Positions 1-12,760 of a stretch of 64,000 nt of DNA are shown here, piece after piece. This DNA comes from Blakeslea trispora (taxonomy: Eukaryota > Mucoromycota > Mucoromycetes > Mucorales > Choanephoraceae): the NCBI GenBank assembly GCA_025331445.1, contig JAIWNE010000010.1, forward strand, positions 310,001 through 374,000. The letters are read 5' to 3'. The notes under the pieces are model-generated. The model saw only the letters and a list, made by a program, of their open reading frames with translations. It did no database searches and had not been told where the DNA came from. The position numbers were made by a program, and so were the translations under genes. The stretch's first letter is position 1. Each line of letters opens with the position of its first letter.

Positions 1-3000
1 TTTTTTAAAGTGATACGACAGCAGAGAAAATAAGGGCCTTTATTTCTTAAAAAGAACATGCTGATTTGATTGCCATGTATTTACGTCTTGACATGTAGTT
101 ATGAATGATAAAGACATACTTGAATAAAGTATTTGGTAGCGAGGTATGAGGACATAGGGTCGTCGTCTGTCAAATGAGGAAATATATAATATAAAGGACT
201 TGATTGAGTTTCACAAATTGTTGTAGATGCAGCCTGTTTCAACGACCTTATTATTTAACTTTCTTAGGTTTAGAAAAAATCTAAACTTGAATACTAGGAT
301 CTAGTCTTTCTTCTAATTTTCTTCACTACACAATATCTTTCTCTTCTTCTAAAGTCTCCATAGAGTTCGCGAGTCATATCAACTGATTCAGTGCTTGGAT
401 TATAAGTTCCTTGAATGAAATATGAGCAAGTTGGTATCAAAGTGCTTGAAAAAAGCTGTACAATGAATTATTTTGTATGATTTGTCCCACCTCAAACCTC
501 TCCTCCCCCTCCTCCTTTCCGAAAAAAGGATAAATGGCTGACTTTCAATAAGTTTGCGGTGTTGAAAAAGAGTTAGCTATGGTGACTTGATTTGCTGTGA
601 CTTAAAAATCCAAGTTTCCAGCGTATTCCAGATTATTTTCTGTTCTGTTGCACAAGTAATTTGCATGATAAATGAGAGCCATACAGACAAGCAAATGAAA
701 CCAAAGTTTCAGAGGCACTTTATAAAGAGTTCAAGCAAGTCTAATAGTAAGCACAGATTAATAAAACACATTTTGATATATTTGAAGGAGTTTGAGTAAC
801 CAGATAAACGTCATGTAGCTTAACTTTTTTTTTTTTTTTTAGACGTTCTCACTCTGTGTGAAAGGAAAACAACTTTTTTTTAATCACCGCTTCCTCTTGA
901 AAAAGGAAAATAAGGAACAACTAGAGTTTTTCTTGCAATAAAAAGGTTTAGGCATTTTCAGTACAGACTTTCTTTAACAGAACTCCACAATCCTTTCATC
1001 ACAGCGAACTGAATACCCAAAGTTCAAAATGCCTATGAACTGTATATTAAAAACCAAACAAGTACTACAGTGCTTTTTCAGTCTGAGATCGAGACAATCA
1101 AGATTGATGAGAATTACAAAGGCTCGGGTGATAGAATGTTAAAATTCGGAGCTTGTTCTTGTCAAAATTGATTTTTTAGCTATTCCCACATTATGAAATA
1201 ATATACTTTTTTTTTTTTTATTTTGCAATTCAACATCCACTCATCACCCTTCTACCGAAAACGAACTGTCTATGACATTCTCAGTCATTACTCTATCGTT
1301 TCTAAAAGATGCTACTTGTTTCTATAAATTATTGAATGATTTTGGCTCCTTGCCGCCCTCTTTAGTATGATCACAATCCACCTCTCTGAGATGTGTAACT
1401 AACAAATAATTTTATTCTATGAGCATTTAAATGAGCTGACATTTTGAAGAAAGACCCTTCTAGTGCTTCGACAAAACAGTCAGTTTTTTTTTTAGTCTCT
1501 AAAAAAAAATAGAGGTACTTGGAACTTGTTCTCTGAACATTTTTCAAATGTGTAGTTCTTGTATGCTTGATGTTTTCAAATCTGCTTCAGGTTCAAAACA
1601 TCATTGTTCTTTTCAAACAACCACTTTTTGACTCCAACTCTTTATGTCTTTCTTGATATAAAGGAAGATGCAATTGGCCATTCCATTCGAGCTTTTTTTT
1701 TTTAGTTTGCAACTCTCTCTCTCTGGCTTGTGCAGGTATGACTTTATGAGCTAAAATCGAGTCTATCAAATTTTCCTCGATCAAAGCATGATTTGATACG
1801 TTTCATTTTTCTTTTTTGCGTTATGACTGTTAAAGGAAGAATCTCTTCAATCTCTCTTCAATCTCTCTTCAATAAGGTCAATCATCATTCCATTTTGAGT
1901 CTGACATTAAATAGCCGTCTTGGACGAGTATTTTTGCCTCACCTTCAAGGCTTGACCTAAGCAAATATTGACTCAGGTTGTCGCTGTCGAAAGGACAGTC
2001 ATATTCTACGTTCCTGACTGAGATCATCAAATATTAAAATCACCATAGCTTAGAAAAATGTAAATAGAGAGGCAAGTGATAAGGTAGCACAATCATATGC
2101 TAGTTGTATGTTCAGCTCAGCCAAGGTTTGAGGTTGGATTGTCTTGTACCAATTAAACATCACAAGTTAAAGTCCAAGACACTCGACTAATCTCAATCAA
2201 TGATACTAAATTGAAATAAAGGGACAAATGGACAACAATGTCCTGTAGATTTAAGCAAAGTAAAACATCATTCAACATACATTTTGATTAGGAACAACTC
2301 TCACCAAGTCTTCGTTGTATACTCTTCTTTTTTTTTTCTATATGCCTATTGACCTTGGCTGTTAAAGTCCTTATGCTACAGACATTATAAAATTCTTTTA
2401 TATCATTACAACTGATCAGTTTCCAACCACTAGCAAATAGACTATGTTCGATACTGCAATGCTCTTCATATAGCATTGCAATATCGAGATCTTTTGCCAG
2501 TGCTCTTGTAACAAAGATACATTGTTTAAAAAAAGCAGCAAGCCTTTGCCTTGATTACTTCAATATGCAAATAGTAGCTATCGGGCTAGGCTAAAAATAA
2601 GAGGATTGATTAAGCCTATTTGCCCCATATTCAACACAGTTCATGCTGTAGCCATAACAAATTGAAACAAAAGAGTAACATCAAAAGCCTTCGGAAATCG
2701 TCATTCGATAAGCGTTTGAAAGATGCAGTATTAATTTTTTTTATTATCTTCGTTTTGACAACATCTGCATACTTTAAAGAACTTGTTGGGCTTGTCATCA
2801 AGGCACTAAAAGTGACATAACAATTCATTTTTGCCACTGATCATGAGAAGGAAAGTAGCTCATTGTCTAGCAAATACAGAAGTTCAATACAATGATATCT
2901 ATCGATTACTGTCAATTCGAGCAATTGATTTCTCACAATAAACACTAATAAAAAAAAAGTCTTTGTACTCTGCAGTTGGCATAAAATCAAGCCTTCTTTT

Positions 3001-3789
3001 CACTTTTTTTTTTTTTTTGCTACTTGAGAGGATATGAATATCTACCACTGTTTGCAGTTGCTGTATGAGTTACTTGCTGTCACTCGAGCCTTTATTAGAT
3101 CTAAAGAAGGCCCTGACTCTACTTAACTTGCTTAATTGGCATAAGACCAAAAGAATATTCAGCTTCTTTAAACAAAGACATTTCATGGTTTGTAAACGCA
3201 TGCGAGCAATGCTAAGAAAAGCTTTTCTTGGAGGCGCGAATGATCTGTCACACACATTAACAGAAAAAAAAATGACCATGTGTTAGTAATCAGGCACAAA
3301 GCATGACTCACAAGCACAGAGATGTAACAGTTAACTCTTCTTATATTTGACCTTATTTTTTTAAAAGGTGAGATCAAATCTGACAAAAACATAATGGTTT
3401 AGAATAATGAGGCGTACGAATCAAACGATACATGTAATAAGCATTGTAGGGGAGGGGGGAGCTGTTGCAAGAAAAAGTTCCAAATAGAACCTGACCTTTT
3501 GTGTCACTTTTCCATTGTAACCTCATCGAATTCAAGCACAGCAAGGAAGCTCAGGCATAAGCAACAAAAAACGATCTTATGCGCTTCTCGTTCATTGCGT
3601 AAATACACACTCCTTCAATTTCTCCTTCTGCCGTTTTAGCAATCTCCTCATTTGTGTGCCTTATTTGTTTGCTTTTTACTCTTTCGCTGGCTCTTTCTTT
3701 TGAATTTTTTCAGACTTCTCTTTTCTTTTTCTGTAGCATAAACAAGTGAAAAGAGGATATACTTTCTCTATTGTTTATCTGTAGAACCT
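1..3789. other. Gene-poor intergenic region
   Basis: No convincing coding region was found. Open frames are short, contain homopolymers and resemble no family I know. The stretch is AT-rich with many runs of A or T. A small tandem repeat of an 11-nt unit (aatctctcttc) lies at about 1840-1870. The last 100 bases before the next gene are pyrimidine-rich and end in a possible 3' splice site (ctgtag) at about 3778-3783, which could mean a spliced 5' UTR for the VTS1-like gene. Confidence 0.5.
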
Positions 3790-5946
3790 ATGTCAGCGCA
3801 GCATTCTTTTCAACGCAACTCAGCAAACGACCTCTTTTCTTCTCTGCTTAATCCCGAGGGGTATACACCATCGCCATCTGGTTCAACAGCCGCATCTCTA
3901 AGTGTCCCCTCAGATATTCCACTTGATTATGTAAACAACTCATTTTCAAGCTTCTCTCAAAAACCCAGCAGTCTTCGACATCAACGGCCTGTATCTGAGA
4001 TCATTAAACATGAAAGTTGCATTACGCCAGAAGGTATGATTGTACATAAAGAGAATTCTTCTGCGTGCTAATCATAATAAGCAATTTTGATACAAAAAAA
4101 AAAAGACGAAGCATTGAATAAATGGCAAGAGGAACTGCAAGAATATGAAACTAGTTTAGAGTCTATGGCTGCTGCTAGTTTAGATCCTAAATACAAAGAA
4201 GAAGTGCAGCACGTTGATCAATGGTTTCGGTACCTGAATGAGGCAGAACGCACTGCAACTGTATACACTTTACTTCAACACTCTTCTCAAGTTCAAATTC
4301 GATTTTTTATTGCAGTTCTACAGCAAATGAGCAAAAAAGACCCATTGGCCGTACTGCTATCACCTGCTCATTCCGAGAAAGGTAAGATATCCTTACGCTT
4401 GCGTAATATGCTTTGTTTGTTTGTATATAAATATTCACAGAAAAAAACAGTAGATATGCAAGCTCAGCTAGCAGGTGCAATAAAGAAAGCTGAACTAGAG
4501 GCAAGCCAAAAATTATTGTCAGTTCTTCCTTATCAAACAGGACAAGTGATGACTCGACCCAATGCTGGTTCCATTGGCAGAAGAAATCATAATGACCGAC
4601 ACTCTTTTGCTATTGGAGATACAGATGGCTATAATCAGCTTTTTGCTATGGCACCTAACAGTTACTTTCTCCATTCTAGGAACACGCTAAATCTTTTAGA
4701 TGAATCTATTCTATCTCCAAGCAAAGGTACCTATGAGCATACATCCACTCGACCCAAATCGGTTATAGAGAATGATGTATTGTCTATCTTTGAAAACGAT
4801 TGGTCATACAAAAGACAGCAGAGTAATCCTGGCAATACCTCAAAGCCAGGCAGCGTTGGCTCAAATCGACCCAAATCAGCTGATATTTCCACCTGGTCAG
4901 TTGGATTGACATCTTCAATCAGCTCCAGGAGCGTACGTGACAAGAGTCATCTATCATCCTCGCCCTGGGCAGGTGCCTCTGACTCATTCTGTGACTCGCA
5001 GCCACCTGAAGCTGGCCAACAACCTTCCATGGTCAACTGGTCTATGAATGGTAATACGACTGATCGATCTATCAATACTGGAGATGATATGAATGGCTTC
5101 AGACGTCGTGCTATTAACAGAACGAGTATACCTAATACAGTGCTTGAAAAAGATGAGCATAGAATTAATTCTGCAGCTGGTATTGCTTTAAGCTCATCTT
5201 CGCCATCAGCAAGTATCGTACTATCCACATATGATAATCTTGCACACAGAGGGCTTTCTGATGGCGATTACAACAGTCATTATACAAACTCACAACACCA
5301 TTCAGTATATTCGCCACATGCCTCGCATCCTTCATCTCGATCAGCATCGCCAGTTCCTTCTCTATCCAGCTCATCAAAGCTACTCAATGCAATCAGTCCA
5401 AGGACAGCTTTAAACTATGGACAGTTTTTAAACCCGCACGATCGTATCAACGAGACAGAGAATGGATATGTGAGTGACCATAGTGATGTATCTCACCGGA
5501 GCAGCAATGGATACAGAGTCAATAAGAAGAAAGGGGATAACAACCGAAATACGAATGATTCTGTTGTGAAAGAGAAGAAGAATGCAGACGCTTTAGATAT
5601 ACATCTACTAGAAGGTAAGAAAAACCAGGGAGGAATATCGATTCAATTCAATTGATTTATTTAAAGATGTACCTGCTTGGTTAAGAAGCCTACGACTACA
5701 CAAGTATAATCCTATATTTGAGTCCATGAGATGGCAAGATATGTTAAAGATGGATGATGATACTTTGTTGAAGCAAGGTGTTGCTGCTCTAGGCGCTAGA
5801 CGCAAGCTTCTAAAAGTTTTTGAACAAATAAAGACACATTGTGAAGAAAATGTAAGTTTGAATATTTTTGATGACTTTTCTTTTGTTACGTATCGTTTAT
5901 CTAACATCTCTTTATGTTTGCTTTGATTTAGAAAATCCCTTACTAA
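3790..5946 (+). CDS. VTS1: VTS1/Smaug-like SAM-domain RNA-binding protein
   Basis: Predicted post-transcriptional regulator that would bind Smaug-recognition hairpins in mRNAs and promote their decay in the cytoplasm. Five exons (3790-4033, 4106-4381, 4451-5614, 5667-5851, 5932-5946) join in frame to about 627 residues. The N-terminal part has a helical segment (about residues 83-170, with QWFRYLNEAERTATVYTLL) typical of fungal Vts1. The middle is long, Ser/Asn/His-rich and probably disordered. The C-terminal SAM domain (about residues 560-622) begins VPAWLRSLRLHKY and includes the basic ALGARRKLLK stretch used for RNA binding in the family. The last exon encodes only KIPY and the stop. Intron 2 is 69 nt long and has no in-frame stop, so its retention would simply insert 23 residues. 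The start is the first ATG in frame. Family assignment is strong; targets are inferred from yeast and fly homologues. Confidence 0.93.
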
Positions 5947-6047
5947 ATTAGGAAACAGATTTATCTTGACGGATTGTTTGTTTTCGCCTTTTAGTCTTCT
6001 TTACAAATAAAAAGAAATAATAAAAAAAAAAGCGGTTTTGTAAACAA

Positions 6048-7046
6048 TTACTGTATTGATTTTTTGGTTAAGGCTGACTTTATAAGATTTTCGGAGACTT
6101 GCCAGAGCCTCTTTGCCATTTCGGGGTCATTTGCTGCATGGTTAAGCAAGTTGCGGTTTATTTTGTTGTTTGCATAAAACTCGCCCTTAACCACATGAGG
6201 ACTAACTGCACAATAAACGCTTGTAGAGGCGCCGATCTTGACAGATTTGATTGTGGCTATTTCACTCAAGAAACTAGAAAAATCTTTAATGGACAATAGG
6301 AGGTCCAAACCATCGATAAACCTCAAGTTTCGAAAGATGTTGCTCTTGACTACACCCGGATGGACACTGGTAACAATCACATTGCTTCCTTCTGCATCAA
6401 ACCTACGCTGAAGCTCTTTGGCAAACAAGATATTGCTTAGTTTTGACATGCTATATGCTTCAGTAGCAGAATAGTTCTTCTCGCTGTTCAAGTTTTTAAA
6501 ATCAAGACCCTTGGACGAGAGGAACTGACGGTTAGCGCCTGAGCTCAACACAACCACACGAGAAGGAGCACTCTGTCTCAACTTGTCCATCAACAGGCTT
6601 GTCAAGTAAAAATGTCCCAAATGATTGACTCCAAAATGTATTTCAAAACCATCTCTTGTCAGACGGCGAGGTCCTCCTGATACGCCTGCATTGGCTATCA
6701 AGATATGCAAAGGAAGATTCAGTTGAAAGAAATGATTTGCAAACAACTGTACACTGCTTAGATCCGATAAGTCGAGTTGCATGGGTATCAAATCTGTTGA
6801 TTTTGACTCTGATTTCTGAATATCTTTGATAGCACTCTTTGCTTTCTCAAGCGTACGACAAGGGATGATCACTTTGGCACCTGCAGAAGCCAAAATGAGT
6901 GCAGTTTCCTTCCCAATACCTGAGTTGCTACCTGTTATGATAGCAACTTTCCCTGAGAGATCTGTGCCATATATGTCAATAATTTCTCTAGCAGAAGTAT
7001 TTTCGGTTATCTTTGTACTGATGTTTATGAGAGTAGGAAGAAAACT
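6048..7046 (-). CDS. Short-chain dehydrogenase/reductase (retinol dehydrogenase/WWOX-like)
   Basis: NAD(P)-dependent oxidoreductase of the classical/extended SDR type, resembling RDH11-14 and WWOX proteins. Visible motifs in order are the cofactor loop TGSNSGIG, the structural NAG motif (LIANAGVSGG), the catalytic Ser in VVLSSGAN and the active-site YSMSK. The coding frame extends upstream of position 6893 without a Met. It passes through a hydrophobic stretch and meets an in-frame stop near 7130, so the true 5' exon with the start codon was not located and the 5' boundary given here is approximate. A possible intron end (ttttgtag) sits near 7046. Substrate cannot be told from sequence; lipid alcohols, retinoids or sterols are typical for the family. 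The next gene lies head-to-tail about 250 bp upstream on the same strand. Confidence 0.82.
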   Translation of the reverse strand, partial: SFLPTLINISTKITENTSAREIIDIYGTDLSGKVAIITGSNSGIGKETALILASAGAKVIIPCRTLEKAKSAIKDIQKSESKSTDLIPMQLDLSDLSSVQLFANHFFQLNLPLHILIANAGVSGGPRRLTRDGFEIHFGVNHLGHFYLTSLLMDKLRQSAPSRVVVLSSGANRQFLSSKGLDFKNLNSEKNYSATEAYSMSKLSNILFAKELQRRFDAEGSNVIVTSVHPGVVKSNIFRNLRFIDGLDLLLSIKDFSSFLSEIATIKSVKIGASTSVYCAVSPHVVKGEFYANNKINRNLLNHAANDPEMAKRLWQVSENLIKSALTKKSIQ

Positions 7047-7298
7047 ACAAAAAAAAGAGGGAGACAGAAGACAAACAGAAGCTTTCTTCTTTTTTTTTGT
7101 ACACCCAAAATATATTGCTTGTCAAAGGTTGTGTCCAATCTTGTGTAACAAAATCGATAGGGTTCTTTTTTTTTTTATTTATTTTGATGCTGTTAGTTTA
7201 CATAGGAAATGGGTATGGCTGGTTCTTGGGAATGCTTATTTTCTTTATAAACAAAAGGTAAAACGATGTATATTTTTTTTTCACAAGAAGAAAGAAAA

Positions 7299-8291
7299 TC
7301 ATGCTCCTGCTTCTTTTGAATTGCTTGGAGTATTTTTGTATAATTCGGCTTGCTTTATCAACATTGGCTCATCTTCTTTCATGCGTTTCTTAATATGCAT
7401 TATGTAAGCGATAGTCAGCAAGAAGCAGACTATTCCGATAACAGACAAAGTTAGGTTGCTGAGAATGACAACAGTATCAATATGGAAATTTAAGATATAG
7501 TACAGCTTCAGACCAAATTCGAGCTCTAAAATTAACATGTCAATTATTGTCAGGATTCGAAAGTGAAATCTGCAATAACTCGAGTGTTCCCAATAAAATT
7601 CCATTCGATTTTGACTCGGCTTTTCTTTGTCTGCTATCTCGATCGGCTCTAGTGGTATAAGATCTTTAGCAACATAGTAAAGCACCGGTTTTAGTGCAAA
7701 GAGTTTGCATCGAATTGGTATTAAAGTTAGACTACATACAACACCTATAGCTGCTGTGCTAAAGAAAACAGTCTTGTCAGTTTTTTTTTTCTTCTCTTTT
7801 CAGACAGAAGCTTAATTTATTTTTCCTTACAACTTACACAAACGATTCTCTCATCAGTAACATTTTGGGATCTTGGTTGATAGATGCCAACACGATAGAT
7901 ACGCCGAACCCTATTTGGTTTACAAGTAATTAGTTCAAGCGACCTGCATTTCAACTTGCTTTTTTTTTTACGCACCTAACATGACAGCTATGCCAATAGA
8001 ATCAATCTTGCGTACAAGAATAGCTTGTAATACTACGGATATGATAGTGGGTGTGCTGGATAAGACCAAGGCCCATACAGCAGGCATATATGGCTTTAAC
8101 AGACAATATAGAGTGATGGGTAAAGCAGCATTAACGACAACTATATATGTGATCTTTCTGATGATAAACCATCGCTTGCTCTTCTTGCTAGAAAATAATG
8201 TGTGGTTTCTTTCGTCTTCTGGACAGTGAGAGAGCGGTTCTATATCTGACAGTGAATGCGATTTTAATATTGCTGTTTGTGCAATTGACAT
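7299..8291 (-). CDS. Multipass membrane protein, possibly VC0807-like
   Basis: Three exons on the minus strand (8291-7976, 7910-7838, 7758-7299) join in frame to about 282 residues. The first 45 residues are hydrophilic. They are followed by several hydrophobic helices: near residues 45-70, 72-90, 92-115, a pair around 125-145, and two more in the last exon. The C-terminus is short and charged. The arrangement (a paired-helix unit repeated about twice, VLRKIDSIGIAVMLGFG between) reminds me of the VC0807 family of bacterial and fungal membrane proteins, but I hold this only weakly and cannot give a function. The gene model itself is good: both introns have GT/AG ends and the three frames join without stops. 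Confidence 0.7.
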
Positions 8292-10353
8292 TTTGAGTCT
8301 TTTTATGTATCTTTTTTTTTTCTATATAAACTTAAAAAAAAAAGGACAAGATGAATACTCTTGAAAGAAAAAAAAAAAAGGACTGAAGAGAAGAAGGAGA
8401 ATATTTTGATTTTGTTAAATTTACGTTCTTGTTGTTCAACAAGTCTAGATTGAAAGAGGCATTGTCGGCGTTTTTATCTATCTAATCATTGTCTTTTAAG
8501 ATTCAAGGTATTTAACTTTCAAATGGCTGATATCCTCCCCCTTTTTTTTTTATTGTATCTTCAATATGATGCTGAAGACTCTGGTCAATCAATGCTCTGT
8601 TTTGACAATATTTTTTTTTAGTGAACAACATCCTAAAACGCAACATTAATTCTTAATTGACTTGTTATTGGATTAAGCAATGAGATAGATAATGGTGTAT
8701 CAAAAGCCCATTGAAAATAAATGGTCCTTCAGCTTGATTATCAGCATAGTATTATGTATGATTTCTATATTGAAATGTAAGACTGTCACAAGCTGATCCT
8801 GAACCTTGGAATGAAAAGTTTGACTTGGCTCAAGCAAAATGAACAAATGATAAGGCCCATATTAGAGCAGAAGAGTCAAAAGAAGAATTTACTCAAAAGT
8901 TAGGGAAGATTTGCAGCAGCTCTTGTTTTATAGATCATGTTGGAAGCAGTCGATATAAACGGGGGGAGTAAGAGCGCAAGATTATTTTGGCAAAAACTGA
9001 GGGTGGATGCAATGATTTCCAAGTAGAACTTTTGTCATACCTAAACAATCCAATTAATGACAACTAGCCTGAGCAATAAACAATATTCAAAATTCAAGAA
9101 TGAGTAATGATTAAGCTTTTTGTTTGTGTTGTATTAGCTAGCAGAAATCACATAAAGGTGCAATTCGTTTCTGTGTACTTTAATGCTCTAGTACAATGGC
9201 AATCTTTGTTTTTCAATTGCAATTTTGAAGAAAATTTCGTTGTAAATCTCACTCAATTCTGTAAAGAAAAAAAAGTCATTTGAAATAGAAGTTGTGATTT
9301 TCTGTAATCAGTTTCTCACTACATCGTGTTTTCAAAGGAAAAAAAAAAAAGTCGTTCAAAGAAACAATGTATTGAGGTCAAACTTTTTGATATAAATTGA
9401 GAGTGGCTAAAGAATATTCTGGAAAAAAACTTCATCAACATACATTTGACTATTGACAGTTGTAACTTTGACCTTGCGAATTATTAATTCTGGTCTTTAA
9501 TTATAGCTTAATCGCGAATAAACATTTTTCTCTAGAGAAAGAAATTCTGTATGCTCTAGTGGTAAGTTGGCATTTGATCAATAGCTAATAGCACTGGCTC
9601 CTAAAAGGGTATCTACAAAAATTCTGATAGCCATGATATTGCTTCATCTTATAAAGAAACTCCTAACAATACTGTCTTTTCAACTCATCTTTTGATATTC
9701 TTTTAATTTACTACTAAAAAAGTGCGGAAATAGTTTTTCCGCTTAATGTAGCTTGCCAGAAAAAAAATTACACAAACATTATCAACTTTGATCTACGCTT
9801 CTTAAAGATTTCATCTTTAATCAAGGCTAAGCAAATTACAAGCTAAACTGCCTTGGCTTTGGATAGCTTTACTTGAATTTTTTACAAGACAAAAGTTTAT
9901 TCTTTTAGACTTGCTTGATTTCAAAAAAAAACTCCTTTCCTGCAGGTATGTCATTGTAGCCTTCGGCATAAGTCCAAGCAATTTAGCTTCTGCAAGCTGT
10001 ACACCTCGGCTCATTCTCTAGTCGGATTTAAATCCGAAAAAGTAGAATGGCAAGTTCGGCTTACCATTCTTTTTTAGAGTGCGAAAGCCTTCCATTGCTA
10101 AAAACTGAAATCTTATTTGCATCTGGATGACGTCTTTCTATGCATAAGCATCCTCTCAGCACTGTTTTGCAATCATTCATCGTATCCCTATTCAGCCACA
10201 TATGCTTACTCCTAGATGCTTTTCGAGCCAGCATCTAAACTGAAACACATTTCATCATATCCTTAAAGGAGTACTATCACAGCAACAATTTTAAAAAATA
10301 CATCAAAATGACGGATCTATCAACCCCTCTATATATTTTATTTTATACATCAC
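8292..10353. other. Intergenic region without recognisable gene
   Basis: Two kilobases of AT-rich sequence. The longest open frames are about 65 residues and show no family resemblance. Several poly-A/poly-T tracts occur. Nothing that looks like an RNA gene or mobile element was recognised. Confidence 0.5.
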
Positions 10354-11505
10354 TTAATGGCCATGCTTTTGATCGAAATAATTGGATGCAGCTGAAGTGG
10401 TCATCTTTGTGATCCATTCCTTCTTTTGCTGGTCATTTTCAACTTCTTCAGCGTCATTTCTTTCTTGCAAGATCTTGACAAGCTAATTAAATGACATAAG
10501 AAATCAAGCCCATCTATCAAAATCAATCGAACTTACCTCCTTTGCAGCAAAAGCAGCTACCAACTTCTTGGCAGTACCATGTTGAACTTCGTTTCCTTCT
10601 TCTTCTTGCTTCTTTTCCCACATCTTGACTGCTTGGTAAGCTACAGCCGCAGCAATCAACTCGTAAGTAGCAGAATGCTTCTTTTCGTGATACACTTTCT
10701 GGTTAGCTTCTTCCAAGTCAGACTCAGCCAATACTTCACTCTTCTTGGAATGGTGCCAACCCTTCCAGTTACCGAACCAGGCCTTGAAACGTTCACGCTT
10801 GCCATCATCTTCTTCTTCATCCTCAGGATCAATTCTACGAGGAGGATCAGCTAATTCAATAGTCCAAAGTTGGTTTTGTGCTTCTTCTACTGGCTTGCGC
10901 TTATGGACGACGACACGAGCATCTTCTGTCTCTTCTTTGTGGTAGATATCAAACACAATATCGGGATCACTGAGCGCATAAATATAACCGTTTTCGGAGT
11001 CATATCCGAAACGCTGGTCATCAGCCTATCATTAAAAAAAAAAAATTGGATTTAGAATTGTCTATTTCGCCGTCATTATTATTTTGAATCCTTACTGTTT
11101 CTGCATCCTTCATTTGGTCCAGGTATAATCTGTTTTCTCGGGTGAAAATAGCTAAAGGACAAATCCATTTAGCTGTCTGAAGATAAATACAGCATATTGT
11201 TTTAGTTACCCATAAAACTTTCGGATCTGTTAATATCCAGGACAAGTCCACTGGCCTTGTTTGTCAAAAAGCCATCTTGATGAATCCATAGCTGGCTGTC
11301 TCTTTCGGGAGAAAGAGGCTTCTTGTTTTCCATGACAATCTTGGAGCGAACCTAAAGATTTTGTTTTGGTGAGTTAAATACAATGTCAAGTAGACTAATT
11401 ACTTACAGTAGCATTTTCGGGATCACGAATATCCAAGACAAGGCCATTCATCTGTGAGACAATATAGAAATAGCCAAGGGGAAAAGTTTCTTCAGGTACA
11501 GTCAT
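10354..11505 (-). CDS. Beta-trefoil (ricin B-like) protein fused to a CipC/DUF3759-type domain
   Basis: Five exons (11505-11407, 11351-11210, 11151-11096, 11025-10537, 10482-10354) give about 304 residues. Residues 1 to about 145 show repeated beta-trefoil features: GLVLDI twice, NRLYLD, and two QLW motifs (SQLWIH, NQLWTI) like the QxW signature of ricin-type lectin folds. An acidic linker (DPEDEEEDDGKRER) follows. The last 100 residues contain GWHHSKK and a helical SATYELIAAAVAYQAVKMWE segment, as in fungal CipC-like proteins (DUF3759), which were first noted as responsive to the antibiotic concanamycin. No signal peptide is visible, so the protein is probably cytosolic. Carbohydrate binding is possible but unproven. 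The domain calls are from memory of the families; the exon model is consistent in phase throughout. Confidence 0.85.
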
Positions 11506-11749
11506 ATTCAATAATAAAATCAAATGTAAATGCAAAAGAGAAAAAAAAAAGAAAAAGAAAAAGGATAGAAGGGCTTTATTGGATTTTGCTTTCACTTTTG
11601 CGGCCTTTGTTTTTTTTTTACTTTGCGGGTTCTGATTTTTCTATTTTGCGGATAATTGCTAACTTACATAAGAATACAAAATAAGAAATATGATGGCACA
11701 CTCTCCTCTCCTTTCTAATCTCACTTTTTCAAGACCAATGAGACGTATT

Positions 11750-12240
11750 ATGAAGACTAATACGGACGTGCCGCTCTAGCGTGCCGTTTTTTGCAGTCGC
11801 TTTTAAAAAGAGTATGACCCCCCCCTAAATATTATACTTTTGAGTTGTAGGTATTGAGTTATTTTGTCATGAACCAGAGCTATCGATTCATAGTACTTCT
11901 TTTGTTTTCTTGACACAATTCCTATACTTCACTGCTAAAAGAAGAGAGTAACTTCAACATAATATGCAAACTCAAATTAGTTTGCCAGAAATTACAGTTG
12001 TTTGTTTACGAAACAAAGAATAAGTTTATGTTTTGAATGGGAGCAATAAAGAAAAGAGCGAAGAGAAGTCAAACAAATCTAAAGACATTAGCTGATGATT
12101 GTTGATTTGCAATCAATAGCATTATTTACTTGATAGAATTACCTGCTTGAATGACAAGTGATGATTCGGAAAAGCTTTCGATGTATTGCTTCTGTCCAAG
12201 TTTTTCATAGCCTTAGCATGAACTGCATTGACTATGGGCT
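11750..12240. repeat. Dispersed repeat, copy 1
   Basis: This non-coding stretch matches 21450-21960 in the same orientation. Shared blocks in the same order include gtgccgctct, gagttgtaggt, cttgac.caatt.cctatact, actgctaaaa, acttcaacata, and gacaagtgat.attc. The match is broken by small indels, as expected for an old dispersed element. This copy has only about two units of the GTGCCG motif, whereas the other copy has a long array. No terminal repeats or coding capacity were recognised. Confidence 0.75.
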
Positions 12241-12249
12241 AAATAGGCT

Positions 12250-12760
12250 GAATGGACTCAATCGATCTTTTCATGCTTAGTGCAACCCAATCGCTACTGT
12301 TCGATGTTAAAGTGTCAAAACCAACTGCTTTTTATGTATTGTATACAATGTATCATTGTATCGAAAAACAGGAAGAAATACACAGAAATCATCAGCACTA
12401 TACACAGCAATTCAGTACACCAAAAGAACATCAATCAGTTTTGGCACACTCATGGTCATTGAGCCAATGAGATTTGCCGACAACAAAACAAGTCTTAGTA
12501 CTGTCTACTTCTGTAATGTCAAGGTAGATTCTTTTCTCTATAATTATCTGAATCATAAGCAAGACCAGCAACATGAGCTGTATAAACAAACCAACTGTTA
12601 ACACAAGCATATCTACAGATGAATGTTATGCAGCTGCGTGTTTTTGCTGATACTAGAATATCGTCCCTATTCTTCCTTTTTACTGATCTGTGTCAATCTC
12701 TTTTCTCTCTTCGTACTAAGGATAGGAATGTAGTCTTTTTGTATCATGAAACAAAAAACC
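12250..12760. repeat. Second dispersed repeat, copy 1
   Basis: Parts match 32700-32940 in the same orientation. Two shared blocks are clear: caatgt.tcattgtatc around 12350, and gccaatgagatttgc.gacaa followed by aaaacaagtctt around 12465-12500. A weaker block is the ctaaggat..gaatgta type near 12717. It lies immediately after the other dispersed repeat. The open frames inside it are probably accidental. Confidence 0.6.
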
